DNA from: Byssothecium circinans
Taxonomy: Eukaryota; Ascomycota; Dothideomycetes; Pleosporales; Massarinaceae
Assembly: GCA_010015675.1 (NCBI GenBank)
Contig: ML976982.1
Span: 503,689-567,688, forward strand
Length of the DNA: 64,000 bases
Direction: 5' to 3'
The position numbers and the translations under genes were made by a program. Below are positions 34,864 through 46,703 of the stretch, piece by piece; the first letter of the stretch is position 1, and every line of letters begins with the position of its first letter. The notes under the pieces are model-generated. The model had not been told where the DNA came from and searched no databases. It worked only from the letters and a program-made list of their open reading frames with translations.

Positions 34864-35432
34864 TCAAAGCCGACTCCACTCTCTTCCCGCAATCCTCAAC
34901 CCCTCCTCCCCATCCACAAGCACACACCACCCCTCACCTCCTCTCCCCCCATCCCCCGCAATAGCAGCCTTAAACTCGCGCCTCGCATACTCCAAGATCT
35001 CGTCGTCGAAACTCCCCGGTTGAAGAAATACCGCCGGCACACCCGCCTCTTTCGCTTCCTTAAGAAGCTCCTTCGTCACAGCCGGCGGCGTGATAACAGA
35101 CAGTGACGTTTCAGCTGGCGAGGGGAGTTGGCTGGGGGATGCTGTTGTAGTGTGTTGTTGGTCCAGGACGGAAATGCTTGGGGAGCGGGGGTTGAGGGGG
35201 GTTACGGGGAGGGAGTGCGTGAGGTACCATGCGAATACTTTCCCCCCTCGGTGTTAACTGAAAGTTCGAAAAACTTTGGATAATATGGTTAGGGGAGGGG
35301 AAACGTGCCTTTGTGTCCATATTTATGCGGGTCGGAACTTGCGCCTGCGACGGCGAAGCGGGGAGATGTGAAGAATGTTTTCAGTGCGGATTCCATTTCC
35401 GCGGAGCGTTTCTGGCCGCGGGTTTGTGGCAT
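34864..35432 (-). CDS. CoA-binding (CoA_binding_2) domain protein
   Basis: Exons 35432-35309 and 35237-34864 give 165 residues. It is a small Rossmann-fold CoA_binding_2 protein: FAVAGASSDPHKYGHKVFAWYL across the splice, LPVTPLNPRSPSI, SVITPPAVTKELLKEAKEAG and VFLQPGSFDDEIL. Related bacterial proteins bind CoA; the fungal role is not established. The intron begins GC instead of GT (AAAG then GCACGT) and ends AAAG; the protein pattern requires this join. Translation may start at 35432 or at the second ATG at 35396. The C-terminus has a glycine-rich insertion. Confidence 0.86.
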
Positions 35433-35867
35433 TTAGGGGATTTGGATATTTGAGAGTAGGGTTTGGGGGTGGGAGTGCTGGATATATAGATGGCTCGTGA
35501 TATAATGGAAGTGGGATGGTGGGGCGAAGTCGCGTCAGCGTGAACCGAGGCTTCCTTGACGCGTCACGTCATTTTGAGAGCTCTTGCGAACTTTTGCTCT
35601 GGTTAAGTATTTGGAATATCTATTATTTGGAATATTTACAGCCTTGTATACGGATGGTGACAGATGCTATAAGCAACTCACTGTCTTCCATGTTTGACAG
35701 CGCGTCGGTGTTTTTGCCTACTTGGGGCAGGTCCCTTGGGGCAGGCTGCGATCACGTTTCCTAGAATACCGAGAGCCTTTGGAAAGAGACACCAACGCAG
35801 TTCACACCTTCACGGTCTATCCCACTATTTCCTCATTACTTCCCATCCCAGGCTGCCCCCGACCCCA
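35433..35867. other. Intergenic, nothing recognised
   Basis: About 435 bp between two minus-strand genes, containing the CoA-binding gene promoter and SDR 3' end. The right part is pyrimidine-rich. Confidence 0.5.
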
Positions 35868-36587
35868 TCACCACGGAACTACACTCCCATCAAACCTCAA
35901 AAACCTCCCCGAATCCTCCTTCCCCAACCCCCCCACCACCTCCAACATCCCCGCAATGCTAACCTCAGGCTCAACCATAGCCCTCTTCCCCCCCATCCTC
36001 GTCTTAACCCACCCCGGATCCATACAAACAACCAACGCATGATTCCTCCTCAAATCCCTCGCCTGGTGCAAACTCAACATATGCAACGCTGCCTTACTAA
36101 TTGAATAAGTACAACACCTCGCGACCGCGCCCTCCTTCGCCACCTGCATACTCGCCAGCCCACTCGTCAAATTCATCACCACGGCCCCTCTACTCAAATA
36201 CTGCCTCAACGCCTCCACGATCTTCGCCGGACCCAGCACATTAACGCTCATGTGCGCTTCTAAGCTCAGGGGATCGATGGACAGCGAGGTATCGGTTGAG
36301 GACGTATGGATCGCGGCGATGTTGAAGATGTAATCGAGATTTGATGCTGTTTTTGAAAGGATCTCGGCGACGCGGAATTCGAGGCTCGAGATGGAGTCTG
36401 TGGACGAGACGTCGCATTCGATTATGTGGATGTTGGGGTAGGTGGATCGCAGGGCTTTGAGCTCGCTGAGGGAGGACTTGCGGGAGCGCACGGCGGCTAT
36501 TATGTTGTTTGCGGGGGTGGTGGAGAGTTGGCGTACGAATTCGAGGCCAATGCCGCGGTTTGCGCCCGTGAGGAAGTAGGTTGGCAT
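35868..36587 (-). CDS. Short-chain dehydrogenase/reductase
   Basis: An intronless gene of 239 residues. The N-terminal Rossmann motif is TGANRGIG, NIAA is the NNAG-equivalent structural motif, the active site has the YSISK (YxxxK) pair and the segment after it contains DPGWVKTRMGG. It belongs to the classical SDR group near fungal CsgA/carbonyl-reductase-like proteins that reduce or oxidise small alcohols and ketones with NAD(P)H. The substrate is unknown. The usual catalytic Ser is in NLTSGLAS. Confidence 0.92.
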   Translation of the reverse strand: MPTYFLTGANRGIGLEFVRQLSTTPANNIIAAVRSRKSSLSELKALRSTYPNIHIIECDVSSTDSISSLEFRVAEILSKTASNLDYIFNIAAIHTSSTDTSLSIDPLSLEAHMSVNVLGPAKIVEALRQYLSRGAVVMNLTSGLASMQVAKEGAVARCCTYSISKAALHMLSLHQARDLRRNHALVVCMDPGWVKTRMGGKRAMVEPEVSIAGMLEVVGGLGKEDSGRFLRFDGSVVPW

Positions 36588-37750
36588 GGTTGTGTTCGTT
36601 TTTCTTTATCTCTAGTTGGGATTATCTTTTGTTTTCGCCGTCTCCGTTCTTCCTGATTTGGAAATGTTTCGTTTCAATGCCTTAGTCCCGACCAGAAACT
36701 ATGTCACAAGTCGGCCCGCCTCAATTACTCAAACATGAATTCGCAGCTATAAAAAAGTCGAACAAGGTCTTGATCCTACAATCTACTCTACGCTTGCCAG
36801 CGAGTCTTATAAGTAGCATATTGGGGTCCACAGACCGATGAAACCGGTTACTCGGCCACCTGCGACTCATCGGTAGGTGCGTGTCATGCGAAGATGCTGC
36901 GCCATAGCTATTGACTCGACGCCTCAACTGCGGCGTGTGTCAAATAAGCGTTTCGGATATTTGGCGTTTGTGACATATTGGTGCATGCACTACCATGGTA
37001 GGATTGTGAGAAGTTTGGAAATGCATAAAACAGTGAGAATGCATAAGTGGTTGGAAGACACCCAGGCATTGATTGATACTGCTTTCGGCTAGATGACTGG
37101 ATCTGATCAAACAGAGACTGTCATGATATGCGGATGTGTTCCAGTTCAAAGGTAAAAGTAAATTTGGGCCGTGCTGAGTGGGGCTTCACCCACATTTGTC
37201 TCGCGGCTCGGGCCGGATCGAAATATTTTCACAATAATAACGAGCTCTTCTCTAAACAAAGGATATTATCTTGAAACAATCAAAGGTCAAGGGGAGGATC
37301 TCGATGTCTGCTTCCATCTAGCTTCACTGTGTACTGCGTATCCCTAAGACTGCTGGCGCATATCTCAGTCCGTATTTGGCGCCCCAACTATTCTTACGTT
37401 GCTGCTCTGTTTCTGACGGAGTTTCCTTCGGTTTATTGAGAGGTTGGCGTTTCGCAGCTCCATAGTCTTATCATGCTACCTGAATTTTCTCAACGCTTCA
37501 CACCTGAGGGCCTGTTGTGGGAGTGCGAGATGCGCAGAAACAGGCCTTGACTCCTCAGTGCCTACGGACTCTGAACGATACAAGAACCAGAGAAACATGG
37601 ACAAAGTCAGGCACGGTATAGTATATACTCATTCCCATTCTTTATCACATTGATAGTCTTTCCATATATATGTTCACACAACCCTATCCACCTCGTCGTT
37701 CATTCTCACACCTTCCATGTCCCCTCCTCAACGTCCGTCAACTTATTCAT
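36588..37750. other. Intergenic, no gene recognised
   Basis: About 1.16 kb between two minus-strand oxidoreductase genes. No conserved frame is seen. Confidence 0.5.
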
Positions 37751-38861
37751 TCACACCCAAGGATCAACGACCAACTTTACCCCACTAACCCTATCCTCAA
37801 TCATCTGATCCAACGCCCCCTGCACACTCTCCAATCCACCCTTCAGTACCTCCTGCCTCGTTGGTACAATTTGTCCCGTCTGCAACCCCTTCGGAATATA
37901 CTCCGTATACATCCACTGCGCCAACTCGCGATGTTTTTCCTCCGCGAACGCAAAGCCATAGGGCGCAAACACCCTGTTGATCCTTTCAGGAATCTCCCGC
38001 GTGCCGGGTAGCGGTGGGATTAGTGTGTGGTAGGTCACAGGTGCGTTGAGAGACTCGAGGTACGAGATGAGGATGCTGGTGACGGGGGGAGTACCGATGG
38101 TGTCGAAGATCTTGTCGTAGGGACCCTGCGCCTTGAGTGCGGCGACGACGTCGGGTTCGGAGGCGTGGTGATCTATAATATGTGCTGGACCTAGGGACTC
38201 GACAAAGGCCCTGTTGTGCGGTGAAGAGGTGGTGACAACTGTGTATCCGGCCTCAACAAGATACTTGACCCCCAAACCACCGCACGAACTCGATCCGCCG
38301 TAAATCAAGATCTTCTTGTCCTTATTCTCGGCCTTTGGGGTTCCAGTAAGAGCAGGACGATCAAGACCGAGGTAGATGCTGAGCGCAGACACCATAGCGC
38401 CCGTATTCAGAATCGTGGCGGAAGCCGCATGGAGAGAAACTGATGGATCGAGCTTTGCGGTGGAGAATGCGGATGCGAGGGCATACTTTTGATACGCGCC
38501 GAAACGAGGGTCTCCGACTGCGGTGCGGGTCGTGGCTACATTGTCACCAGGCGCGAAGTTGGTGACGGAAGGTCCGACCGCTTCGACTGTTCCTGCAAAG
38601 GAGAAGCCGAGGATGTTGGGATAAGGGATAGGATGGGTTGCGAATCTGATGAAATCTGTCAGTGAGTGTGGAGGGGAGGGGAGGGGAGGGGAGGGGAGAG
38701 GAGGTACGAGGGACTGACTTTTGCGTCTTCGCTTCGATGGGACTAAAGGCTATACTGCGGACCTTGACCAGTAGCTCGTTGGCACCTGGAGTGTATGTTG
38801 CCGCGTCTCCTACGGCGACGTTGGCTTTGGCTTCGGGGATCCAGGCGGCCTTGTTCGTCAT
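37751..38861 (-). CDS. Zinc-less MDR oxidoreductase (quinone/enoyl reductase-like)
   Basis: Exons 38861-38719 and 38645-37751 give 345 residues. The N-terminal GroES-like domain includes YTPGANELLVKVRSIAFSPIE and, across the intron, FATHPIPYPNILGFSFAGTVEAVG; the nucleotide-binding domain has ILIYGGSSSCGGLGVKYLVEAG. The zinc-binding Cys/His residues of alcohol dehydrogenases are missing, as in quinone oxidoreductases and trans-acting enoyl reductases. The intron contains a GGGGA repeat run. No PKS is near, so a cellular quinone or enone reductase is more likely than a pathway enoyl reductase. Confidence 0.92.
38671..38698. repeat. GGGGA microsatellite within the MDR intron
   Basis: Five to six consecutive GGGGA units on the plus strand (polypyrimidine on the transcript) sit just upstream of the acceptor side of the only intron. 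Confidence 0.8.
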
Positions 38862-39722
38862 GGTGTTGAGTGTTTGGATAAATAGACGGTCTCAAAGATG
38901 TCTTTATGATGGGATATTATTTGGGTTCAAATATAGATGAGATCTGTATTGAGTGTTGTTATGTTGAAGACTGTGAAGTTATACTAACAATGTCCTCCGC
39001 TCCCCCACTCTTTATACTCATCTGCCCACATATCTTTCTTATGAGCTTGCGCACCTCACATCCTCCATTTCAAAGCCTCTCGGCACCAGAAACCTCGAAA
39101 CACCGCGTACACTTACGCCTTGCATATACACTAGCCTCAAGTTTGTCGTCTCGTAAGTACGCCCCGTGTTTGTCAGCGTCGCCCCGAAGACGCGAGCCAC
39201 CAATCTACCCCCTTGATGCTTACACAACTCTCGACTACGCCCAGCGTACTCGCGCGAGACGTTGTTCTATGCGTTAGTAAGACCGGTGAGAGAAGGTCCT
39301 TATGTCGGGCGTATGTATTGGTACGCGGAAGTCCTTCAGGGCGCAGTCCAGACTTATCTACCTGCAGCTACGTATCCCACGTGCTTATTGTGAAGATGCA
39401 TCCGTGGATCAATTGGCAGCGGCCCGCGCGTCAAAGGCATTCAGCTGGTCTTTCCATGTATGCCGGCTTTTTTCCCGCCGAGCTATATTATCAAATTCTG
39501 TAGTTTTCTTTCGCGATGAGTACGTGGTGGAGGTCTGGAGGAATGTGAGATGAAAGAGTGGCGGAGGTCTTCGGCGGGAGCACGTGAGAGGGTGACGACG
39601 GGAAAACGCACGGGCCCTCTCGCTGTTCGTTTGTTTACCATCCCACTTGCCGTATCCTGACCTCCGAACCAGTAACAACCAGACCGTCACACTCGAACGC
39701 CCTACCTCTACACAACCCAACA
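38862..39722. promoter_or_regulatory. Divergent promoter region MDR/CSM1
   Basis: An 860-bp space between head-to-head genes. No coding sequence is supported and no specific motif was assigned. Confidence 0.45.
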
Positions 39723-41416
39723 ATGGCACCCCGCGCCGCCGCAGGAAACATTTCTTTCACCGTCGACTCGGCCTCGGAAGACGAAACGCACGACGAGCTT
39801 AACGCGTTCCCAACACCTGACTCGCACACTGAAAACACAGTGCCGACGCGTAAACCGCGTGGAAAAGCCGCACAAATGGCAAAAGCAGCACCTGCGACAA
39901 AGGGGAAGGGGAAGGCAACGGCGAAGAAGACGGTTGCGGCGCGTCGCGCAAGTGGAAACAGCGTGCTAGGGGTCAAGAAGCAGGGCGCAGCTGTCGCAAA
40001 GAAAGCGGGCGCTAAAGGCGGTCGCAAAGCTTTGGCAGAGCGACAGGAAGTCAATGGCAATGAGACGGAAGAGGTGGACGAGTTTGATGCAGAAGACGAA
40101 GCCGTTGCGCCGGTAGAGGTCAAGACTACACGTCGGGGCCGCCCACCGAAAGCGAAAGCTGATGATGCGCCTGCAGAACCAGCACCACCAGCCAGAAAGA
40201 CGCGCAAAGCGGTGGAGAAAGAGCCTGCGCAAAAGAAGGAAGCCAGATCGAAGACTGCAACGAAGTCACGAGCGACGAAACGCGCGCCTGCAGACGAGCC
40301 AGAGCCGGAGCCCGAGGTTCCATTCATCCCTGAGACGCAGGCAGAGCCAGAACCGATGGATGTCGATATTGAGCAGTCGATAGAGTTGGACGAGATACCA
40401 GAAACTCTGCCTCCACCACAACGCCCGTCAGCGCGACGCATGCAGGCTCAGGCAAGAACGGCGCGCCAGACATCGAATGGGCCACGACGAGCAGGAAGCG
40501 TGTCAGACACAGAGCGCGATCCGGCACTCAGGCGAAAAGTTGGCGAGCTTACTAAAAAGCTGGAGGCCATGACGTCCAAGTACGATACACTTAAGGAGGT
40601 TGCAGGATCGACGAAGGAGTCCAATTTTGACCAGTTGAAGAGGAAGACTGAACAGATCGCAAAGGGTAAGTTCTCGCGAAATTTTCCCAGGCATGGCTAA
40701 CGCTATTGTAGACCAAGATGCCGTCATCAAAGCAATGAAGCAGCAAATAACCGAAATGCAATCACGCTCGTCAGAAATCACATCCCTCAAGAAAGAAACG
40801 GACAAGACGGAGAGGGAGATCCAGCGCCTAAACGCCGAGAACAAGAAGCTCTCCGACTCTTTGGCATCAGCACAAGGCGATAATAAAACGCTGTCTTCGA
40901 AACTCGCGGCGGCACGCTCATCAGCACCGCCAGAGACCAAGAATATCCCCGGAAGCGCAGTGAAACCCCGAACAACGGGCGTTGTCCTCCCTGGAACAGC
41001 CGAGGCGACCAAAGAGGCGCAGTTCCAGAAACAAAAGGTCGAGTTGTATAGTGACTTGACCAATCTCGTTATCCTGGGGTGCAAGAAGAATGATGACGAT
41101 GAAGACGTGTATGATTGTCTGCAGGCAGGCCGGAACGGAAGTCAGTATTTCCCATCTCTCTATCTGAAGCAAATGCTGACATGTACTAGCTCTGCATTTC
41201 CAGCTCACCGTTACCAACGACGGCGAGTCGTATGAAGAGACGGAGATCTGGTACACGCCGCTGTTGAACGAACAGCGCGACCAGGAACTGATTGAACTGT
41301 TACCTGATTATCTTACTGATGAAATCAGCTTTCCAAGAGCACAGGCGCCTAAGTTTTACATGAAAGTCGTTGAATGCATGGGCAAAAAGATCGAACTAGT
41401 TGACGACGTGGAGTAA
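39723..41416 (+). CDS. CSM1: Monopolin complex subunit Csm1/Pcs1
   Basis: Exons 39723-40665, 40712-41140 and 41190-41416 give 532 residues. The N-terminal half is disordered and lysine/proline/alanine-rich with AT-hook-like TRRGRPPKAK. A coiled coil of about 150 residues follows (from RRKVGELTKKLEAM to NKKLSDSLASAQ). The C-terminal globular Csm1 domain has VELYSDLTNLVILG, YDCLQAGRNGTLHFQL joined by the last intron, YTPLLNEQ and ELLPDYLTDEISFPRAQAPKFY. Csm1/Pcs1 works with Lrs4/Mde4 at the kinetochore and nucleolus to cross-link microtubule attachment sites and bind cohibin partners. The symbol follows yeast; in fission yeast it is pcs1. Confidence 0.88.
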
Positions 41417-41832
41417 CAGGCCGATATCAGGGTAGACAGGCGTGCTTTGGCGTTGCATGTTATTGATAGGGCACGACTGGTTGGTCATGAGCGAATGTGA
41501 TACCTAGCGTCTGGCGTGTCGAACATTTGGCTGTACTGAGCATGTGTGTTTGTTGGCGTGCTTCTCGTGCCTTATAGCGTTTGAATATAATTGATGCACT
41601 TTAAGTTGTCTGTGTAATCGTGAGAGACCTAGGGATAGGTTCAAGGGCGTATGAATGTCGTTCCCAGGCTGTTGTACATTTAACGGTATATCTACAGTTT
41701 ACATGCCTGCGCTCCCCATCACACCTCCCTCTATCCGAGTATCAATCGCTTCCGTGGTCATCGTTCATGTCGACCGCGCCTGTTCCCCGTTCCACCGCTC
41801 TCATTTCACACTTTGTCCTCGTATTTTGAAGC
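41417..41832. other. Convergent 3' intergenic region CSM1/ATP19
   Basis: About 415 bp between convergent genes; only 3' untranslated sequence is expected. Confidence 0.5.
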
Positions 41833-42293
41833 CTACTTCTTCTCGTCGCCCTGAGCCTTCTTTACGAAATCTCTGCGCTGCTGTCAGCATTGCTCTCGAT
41901 AATCCCGCGCTCCTCTCCATATTTGAAATATGACGCAAACGTACTTTATGAAGCTCTCCTCCTCCTTGCTCTTCGCGTTGATTGGCGGGGTGTTCTTGTC
42001 AGCCTTGCTGCTTCCGCCCATGGACAGGTAGGCGCCGAGGAACGTCGTGCCGAGCGTGGCTATGGCGAGCTGTCATATCCTCGTTAGCAAGTCTTTCATC
42101 GCATGCATCCAGATTACACCAAATCATTCCCAACCCTTCCTTCCCACAGGAACATGGGCGTCTCCGGTGACAGGCATTGGGAAGGGAAAGCTCCACGAAA
42201 TGAAGTTTTTCTGGAGATGGTGTTGAGAGCGCTGGGGTGACATACGACGTGCGATCCGACCTGGCGGCCGGCAATGGTATACATGGGAACCAT
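41833..42293 (-). CDS. ATP19: Mitochondrial F1Fo ATP synthase subunit k (ATP19)
   Basis: Found by hand in three small exons, 42293-42246, 42069-41945 and 41872-41833, giving 70 residues. The protein begins MVPMYTIAGRQVGSHV, continues over the splice into LAIATLGTTFLGAYLSMGG (single membrane segment) and ends with INAKSKEEESFIKDFVKKAQ, matching the yeast Atp19 pattern of a HxLAIxTLG segment and KEE-FI--(F/Y)xKK tail. Subunit k is a small accessory subunit that stabilises ATP synthase dimers in the inner membrane. It faces the mitochondrial fission gene MTFP1 head to head. Confidence 0.88.
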
Positions 42294-42615
42294 ATTTGCG
42301 GGTTTGAAGGGTGTTTTCGGGGGTGGAGGGACGGGGTTGTAGGCAATTGATGGAGGTGTGGTTGGCGATTGGATTGGTTCAGGAGCTTTTGGAGAGAGAT
42401 CGCGGATGGATGGCTTAGTAAGATTGTTCAGCCACAGATAGTGGCTACGGACGCCACAATGTGACGCAAGGTTGGGAGGAGCTCGAGGTATGCACCCGAG
42501 GCATCAGCAATGTACATATGCAAGTCACAACCGTACAGTCACATTTCCATTCGCTGTTTTTTTCGTGTCATCCACAATTGAAAGAGGATAGAGTAAAAGA
42601 GATCACCTAGACACC
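42294..42615. promoter_or_regulatory. Shared promoter region ATP19/MTFP1
   Basis: A 322-bp space between two divergent nuclear genes for mitochondrial inner-membrane proteins; likely bidirectional promoter. No motif was assigned. Confidence 0.5.
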
Positions 42616-43680
42616 ATGGCGAAAGACGACAAAAACTTCTCCGACATCCCCCACGAGCGCGAAGGCACTCGTCCCGACTTCTCCACGCCGCCACCACGAA
42701 AGAAGCTCCCGAAAGAAATACAAGCAACGCTAGACGATGAAGAGAAGCTGTGGGAGACTCTCTACGAGGGGAGGTACGCGAACAGTCCTTGAGCGACGAG
42801 CCTCTTCCCTTCCCTCCCATAGGGCACACGATAGCTGAGATAGCTGATCTCTATACAGCGGCAAAGACTCGACCGATACCAACCTACGCTATGCCGCCTA
42901 TGCGTCACGTCTCCGAACCATCATGATGTCCGCCCATCGGTACATCGCGTACACGTCCGACATCGGCGAGTCGTTCCGACCCGTTGCGCATCCGTACTGG
43001 ATCCGCACTGCATACGGCATCTCGTGGTTATATCTCAGCGGCGATGTAGCTCACGAAGGATACAAAGCGTATCTACGGAACCAAGCTGTTCTGCATCCCG
43101 GGAAACGCCTTCCGGAAGCTACTGGCAGCGTGAAAGATCAGATCAAGAGCCTCAAGGATACATTGACAAGCACCGAGGGCGTGAAGACTGGGGATACTCA
43201 GAGCGGAAATGCGACGGGGAGTGTACTTACGGGCGGCCAGGTCGTGGCGGGACGCATACCGGCGATTGAGGATTACAGAGCTGTTATGGCGCAGAGGGCG
43301 GTGTTCCAGGGCTTGGCGAGTATGGGATTGCCGGCTTTTACGATTCATAGTATCGTGAGGTATTCGGGGCGCGCGATGAAGGATCTCAAGAATAAGACGG
43401 TGCGGACGTGGGGGCCTATTGGCGTGAGTACTACCCTTCAAGCACTCGTGCTTCGTCACGAGCATGAAGCTGACTTGCATAACAGCTAGGTATTGCTGCC
43501 GTGCCTTTCCTTCCATATGTCTTCGACGAGCCCGTCGAGCATGCGACTGAGTGGCTGTTCTACAACGGCTTCAAGTTTTTTGGTGGCCCGCGGGCTGTGG
43601 AGGGGCGGCCGGTCACGGGGCAGAAGGAGCTGCGGGAGGCTGAGAGCCATGTTAAGGGGAGTGGGGAGAAGGAGTTGTGA
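42616..43680 (+). CDS. Mitochondrial fission process protein 1 (MTP18/MTFP1)
   Basis: Exons 42616-42773, 42859-43423 and 43486-43680 give 305 residues. The family signature is clear: LRYAAYASRLRTIMMSAHRYIAYTSDIGESFRPVAHPYWIRTAYGISWLY followed by DVAHEGYKAYLRNQ, then after a linker the second helical pair AVMAQRAVFQGLASMGLPAFTIHSIVRYSGRA and, after the last intron, LGIAAVPFLPYVFDEPVEHATEWLF. It is an integral inner-membrane protein implicated in mitochondrial division in animals. The fungal members have a longer linker (about residues 145-190 here) than the animal protein. The start MAKDDKNFSD is the only in-frame ATG before the first domain. Confidence 0.92.
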
Positions 43681-45063
43681 AGGGGGTGGTGGGGTTGTGA
43701 TGAATCAGCGTTGCATTGCTATTGTCCAGTCATGCACTATTGTTTGTTGTAGTATCAGGTACATACGACCCTTTCCCTTCTCAGTCAGCATGTATATACG
43801 GAAATTCAAAACTCAACATATTCTGTAGGAGGTTCGGGCGCGTGGATCGCTTCTAGCTACTGTGACGATGTGGCGTGAGACCCTCTATGCGCACGTATGG
43901 GCCGGCGGTATCTCTACTTTTTCGATCTTAACGAGGAAGGGCTAGGGCGTCGAGTTTAGGTATAGTCCCTTGAGAAAGTCTTGGGCGAGAGGCTTATGAC
44001 GGTTAATGGAGAGCATGGGCGAGAGCGAGAAAGTAGCCAGACCGCGTTCCATAGACAGTATTGGTATCCGGGGGCGTTGACGGAACGTTCAGCAATGGAG
44101 AATATCCGGTAAAGAGAGGATAATGTGAGAATTGGAAGTTCCACCAAGAAACTTTTGCGTTGTGAGTACCTTTTCCATCCCGTTTTGACGGATTTATGGA
44201 TGTTACTAATTAGCGAAGGAGTTACTCAAATAACACCGCTATGCCCTTTAAATTTGCCTTCGACATCTGTAAGACAAGAAGTCATCGCCTATTCCAGCCC
44301 TGGAAAACGAAAAGCGCGCAACCCGTAGGGAAAAGGAAAAGATGATGCAAGGAATCAACCTCTTATGGAAATAGGCAGGTGACCCGGATATTACGAGTGT
44401 AGTGATTCTAACCGGCTGCTCTTAAGCAGGTAGAGCAGATTATTGCTGCGGGCATGGACGATGCTATTTCAAAACCCTTTCGGATACCTGAATTATGGCC
44501 TAAGATGATCGGGTTGGTACCACGGTGCTCTCGATCGGACTGTGAGCCGACTGCTACTTAAAAATCCCAACAAGAACAGCAAGTATCGCTATCAGTCCTA
44601 GGTCCGGCGCGATATCTACGCAAGAAAGGAACATAGTGAGCTGCGCCGGCTTTATAAATCAAAGAGGAAGAATCGCTCTTCATTGAGTTTTGCATCAAAT
44701 AGAGTTGAGCCATCCTCGCAGAAAGGAGGAGCGTATAGACGACATTACTAGAAGGACTGCCAAGAATTGAAGACGTTGGCCAAGTGACAATATTCACTTT
44801 GCGGTTTTAGGTTCATGGACACGATCCATCAACGAACAAGCGGCCGACATGACTTTACGTCGTGGTATGAATCAATCGGCCCAAAAACCGCACACTCATC
44901 TATATATATACACGTATGCCAAATATCGTTGCACTGTACTTTGGTCATACGTTACGCTGCCGGCCATTTATAGATCTGTTCGGACTGCATCGCACAAGTC
45001 ACCACCCCGCATGCTCCTTCGAAACCCTTCGCTTCACCCCGAGTCGACCCCTCCCGTCACCTC
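43681..45063. other. Convergent intergenic region with a possible relic
   Basis: About 1.4 kb between the 3' ends of MTFP1 and the MFS gene. No intact gene is present. A short stretch around 44403-44510 resembles the end of a response-regulator receiver domain (separate entry). Confidence 0.5.
44403..44510 (+). pseudogene. Possible fragment of a receiver domain (hybrid histidine kinase)
   Basis: Two frames give VILTGCS then, after a frame change, QVEQIIAAGMDDAISKPFRIPELWPKM. This order (ILT, then AAGMDD-ISKPFR) is the beta5/KPF end of fungal receiver domains, including the conserved Lys-Pro. Flanking sequence does not give the rest of a kinase. The match is short and could be chance. Confidence 0.3.
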
Positions 45064-46703
45064 TTAAAACCGTGCGCAAAGGTTTGTATCATGCAACAAA
45101 CGGCTAATAAGGATGATGATGCCTCCCACAAGCAGGGTAACACCCTAGATTGCGTCAGTTCTGTGCCAACCATCATCATATGCCTGCACTCTCTGGCCTC
45201 CACGAAGGAAGAAGAACCTACCGCGAAAAGTATGAGGCCAAGATATGCACCCGCATTATCACCGCTTGGCGCCTGGTGGTATCCTTTCCCTATCAATGCG
45301 CCTCCAATTGGACTTCCGACTAGTTGCGCAATCGCACATACGCTGTAAAACGCGCCGATGCGTCCTCCTAGACGTTCGGCGGGAGTGATCTGTGCAATGA
45401 TGACGGGAAGCACAGCAATAAAAACGCCGCTGCAAAACCCATACAAGATCACGAACGATGTCAGGACCTGAACTAAAGCCGTGGTGGCCCACATGCCGAG
45501 GCAAAGCAGCCCAGCGAGAATGGTCATAGGATATGTGGTATTGCTGGGGCCAGTATTGTCGGCTGCCAGTCCGCCTAAGATCCGACCGAGAAAACTGGAG
45601 GCATTCATCACGGGGAGAAGATAGGGACCCGCTGGGGCTTCGGGGTAAGTGTCGACCGTGTATGCACCTAGCGGTTGAAGTAAGCATCCGTGGCGTGCGA
45701 GGAACTTTGCGTCTCACTGACCGATATAGTAGTAAGGTACGAACTGCCCGAGCATGGCTAAGAAAGCTCCAGCCACTAGTACAGAGTACCGCCGATCGAG
45801 GAAACCTTTAAAGTCGAATAACCGACGAAGCGATTTAGTTGGATTGTTAGGCGCTTTAGTATCTGAGACGAGGAGCGCTATCGTATAACAGACACTGTCC
45901 CTTATTAGTTTTTTGCTTGTGGGTACTCTCAACCGATTCTGCGGGTGTAACCTACGCTATTATCAAAGCCACCACCCTCAGTGACCACTCGTATCCAATG
46001 GCATTGTTCATTGAGAGCAGTGCAAAGATCAACGGGAAGCAAACCCCACCCACGCTCCCCGCTGCAGCAACAATGCCCATGACGAGCGCACGCCGGCGGA
46101 TGAAGTGATGCCCTACGATGACTAAGGCAGGTTGCGTACCGAAAGCGATGGAGATACCGAGGAGAACGCCTTGGATGAGGAAGATTTGCCAGACGAGTCC
46201 GGCTTCGAGGAAGGAGAGGCATAGGAGCGCTCCAGAGCAGCCGACGCCAGAGAAGATGTAGAGAACCTGGTGATAGTGTTAGGAAACTTGTTCTCGCAGA
46301 GTTGACGAGGGAGAGCATGTCAAACCTTCGCGCCATACCAGTCATACAATGAGCCTGCAGGCGCAGCAAGCACATTCATCAGCGTAATCTGAATAGTTCC
46401 GATAAAGGAAATAGCCAAGTCCGGTACAGATGATGGGAGATGCTTCCTGTAGTAGACTTGGAAAAAACCAAAGCTGCTGATGATGCCAAAGGACGCGAAG
46501 TAAATCAGCGAGGACCCGAGAACAGTAAGCCATGCCCGCATACCCCCCTCTTTTCGCTCCTCCTCCTCCTCTTCTTTAGAAACAAATCGCTCCTCGACAT
46601 TGCTGTTAGTGGCATCAGTGTCAATATCAGACCGCTCTTTGCCCCTGCTCGATGTCCGTCCCACAACCTCACTCGAATCACCGCGCGTTAACAACATCAA
46701 CAT
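45064..46703 (-). CDS. MFS transporter, monocarboxylate-transporter-like
   Basis: Five exons, the first 46703-46326 and the second beginning 46266; the last joins LILFAG to VTLLVGGIIILISRLLHDTNL and stops at 45064. The protein has a charged cytosolic N-terminus, then the MCT family start GGMRAWLTVLGSSLIYFASFGIISSFGFFQVYY, GSLYDWYGAK, TQPALVIVGHHFIRRRALVMGIVAAAGSVGG (the substrate-loop/helix signature), and VMNASSFLGRILGGLAAD after the central loop. It should be a 12-helix plasma-membrane carrier for a small acid or metabolite. The first intron donor is GTTTGA, unusual but required by the protein frame. The start at 46703 is the first ATG; 46697 is also possible. Confidence 0.92.

Noticed and set aside
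39635..40441. Minus-strand Ser/Gly-rich frame opposite CSM1
   Set aside because: Shadow of the Lys/Ala/Pro-rich CSM1 coding sequence.
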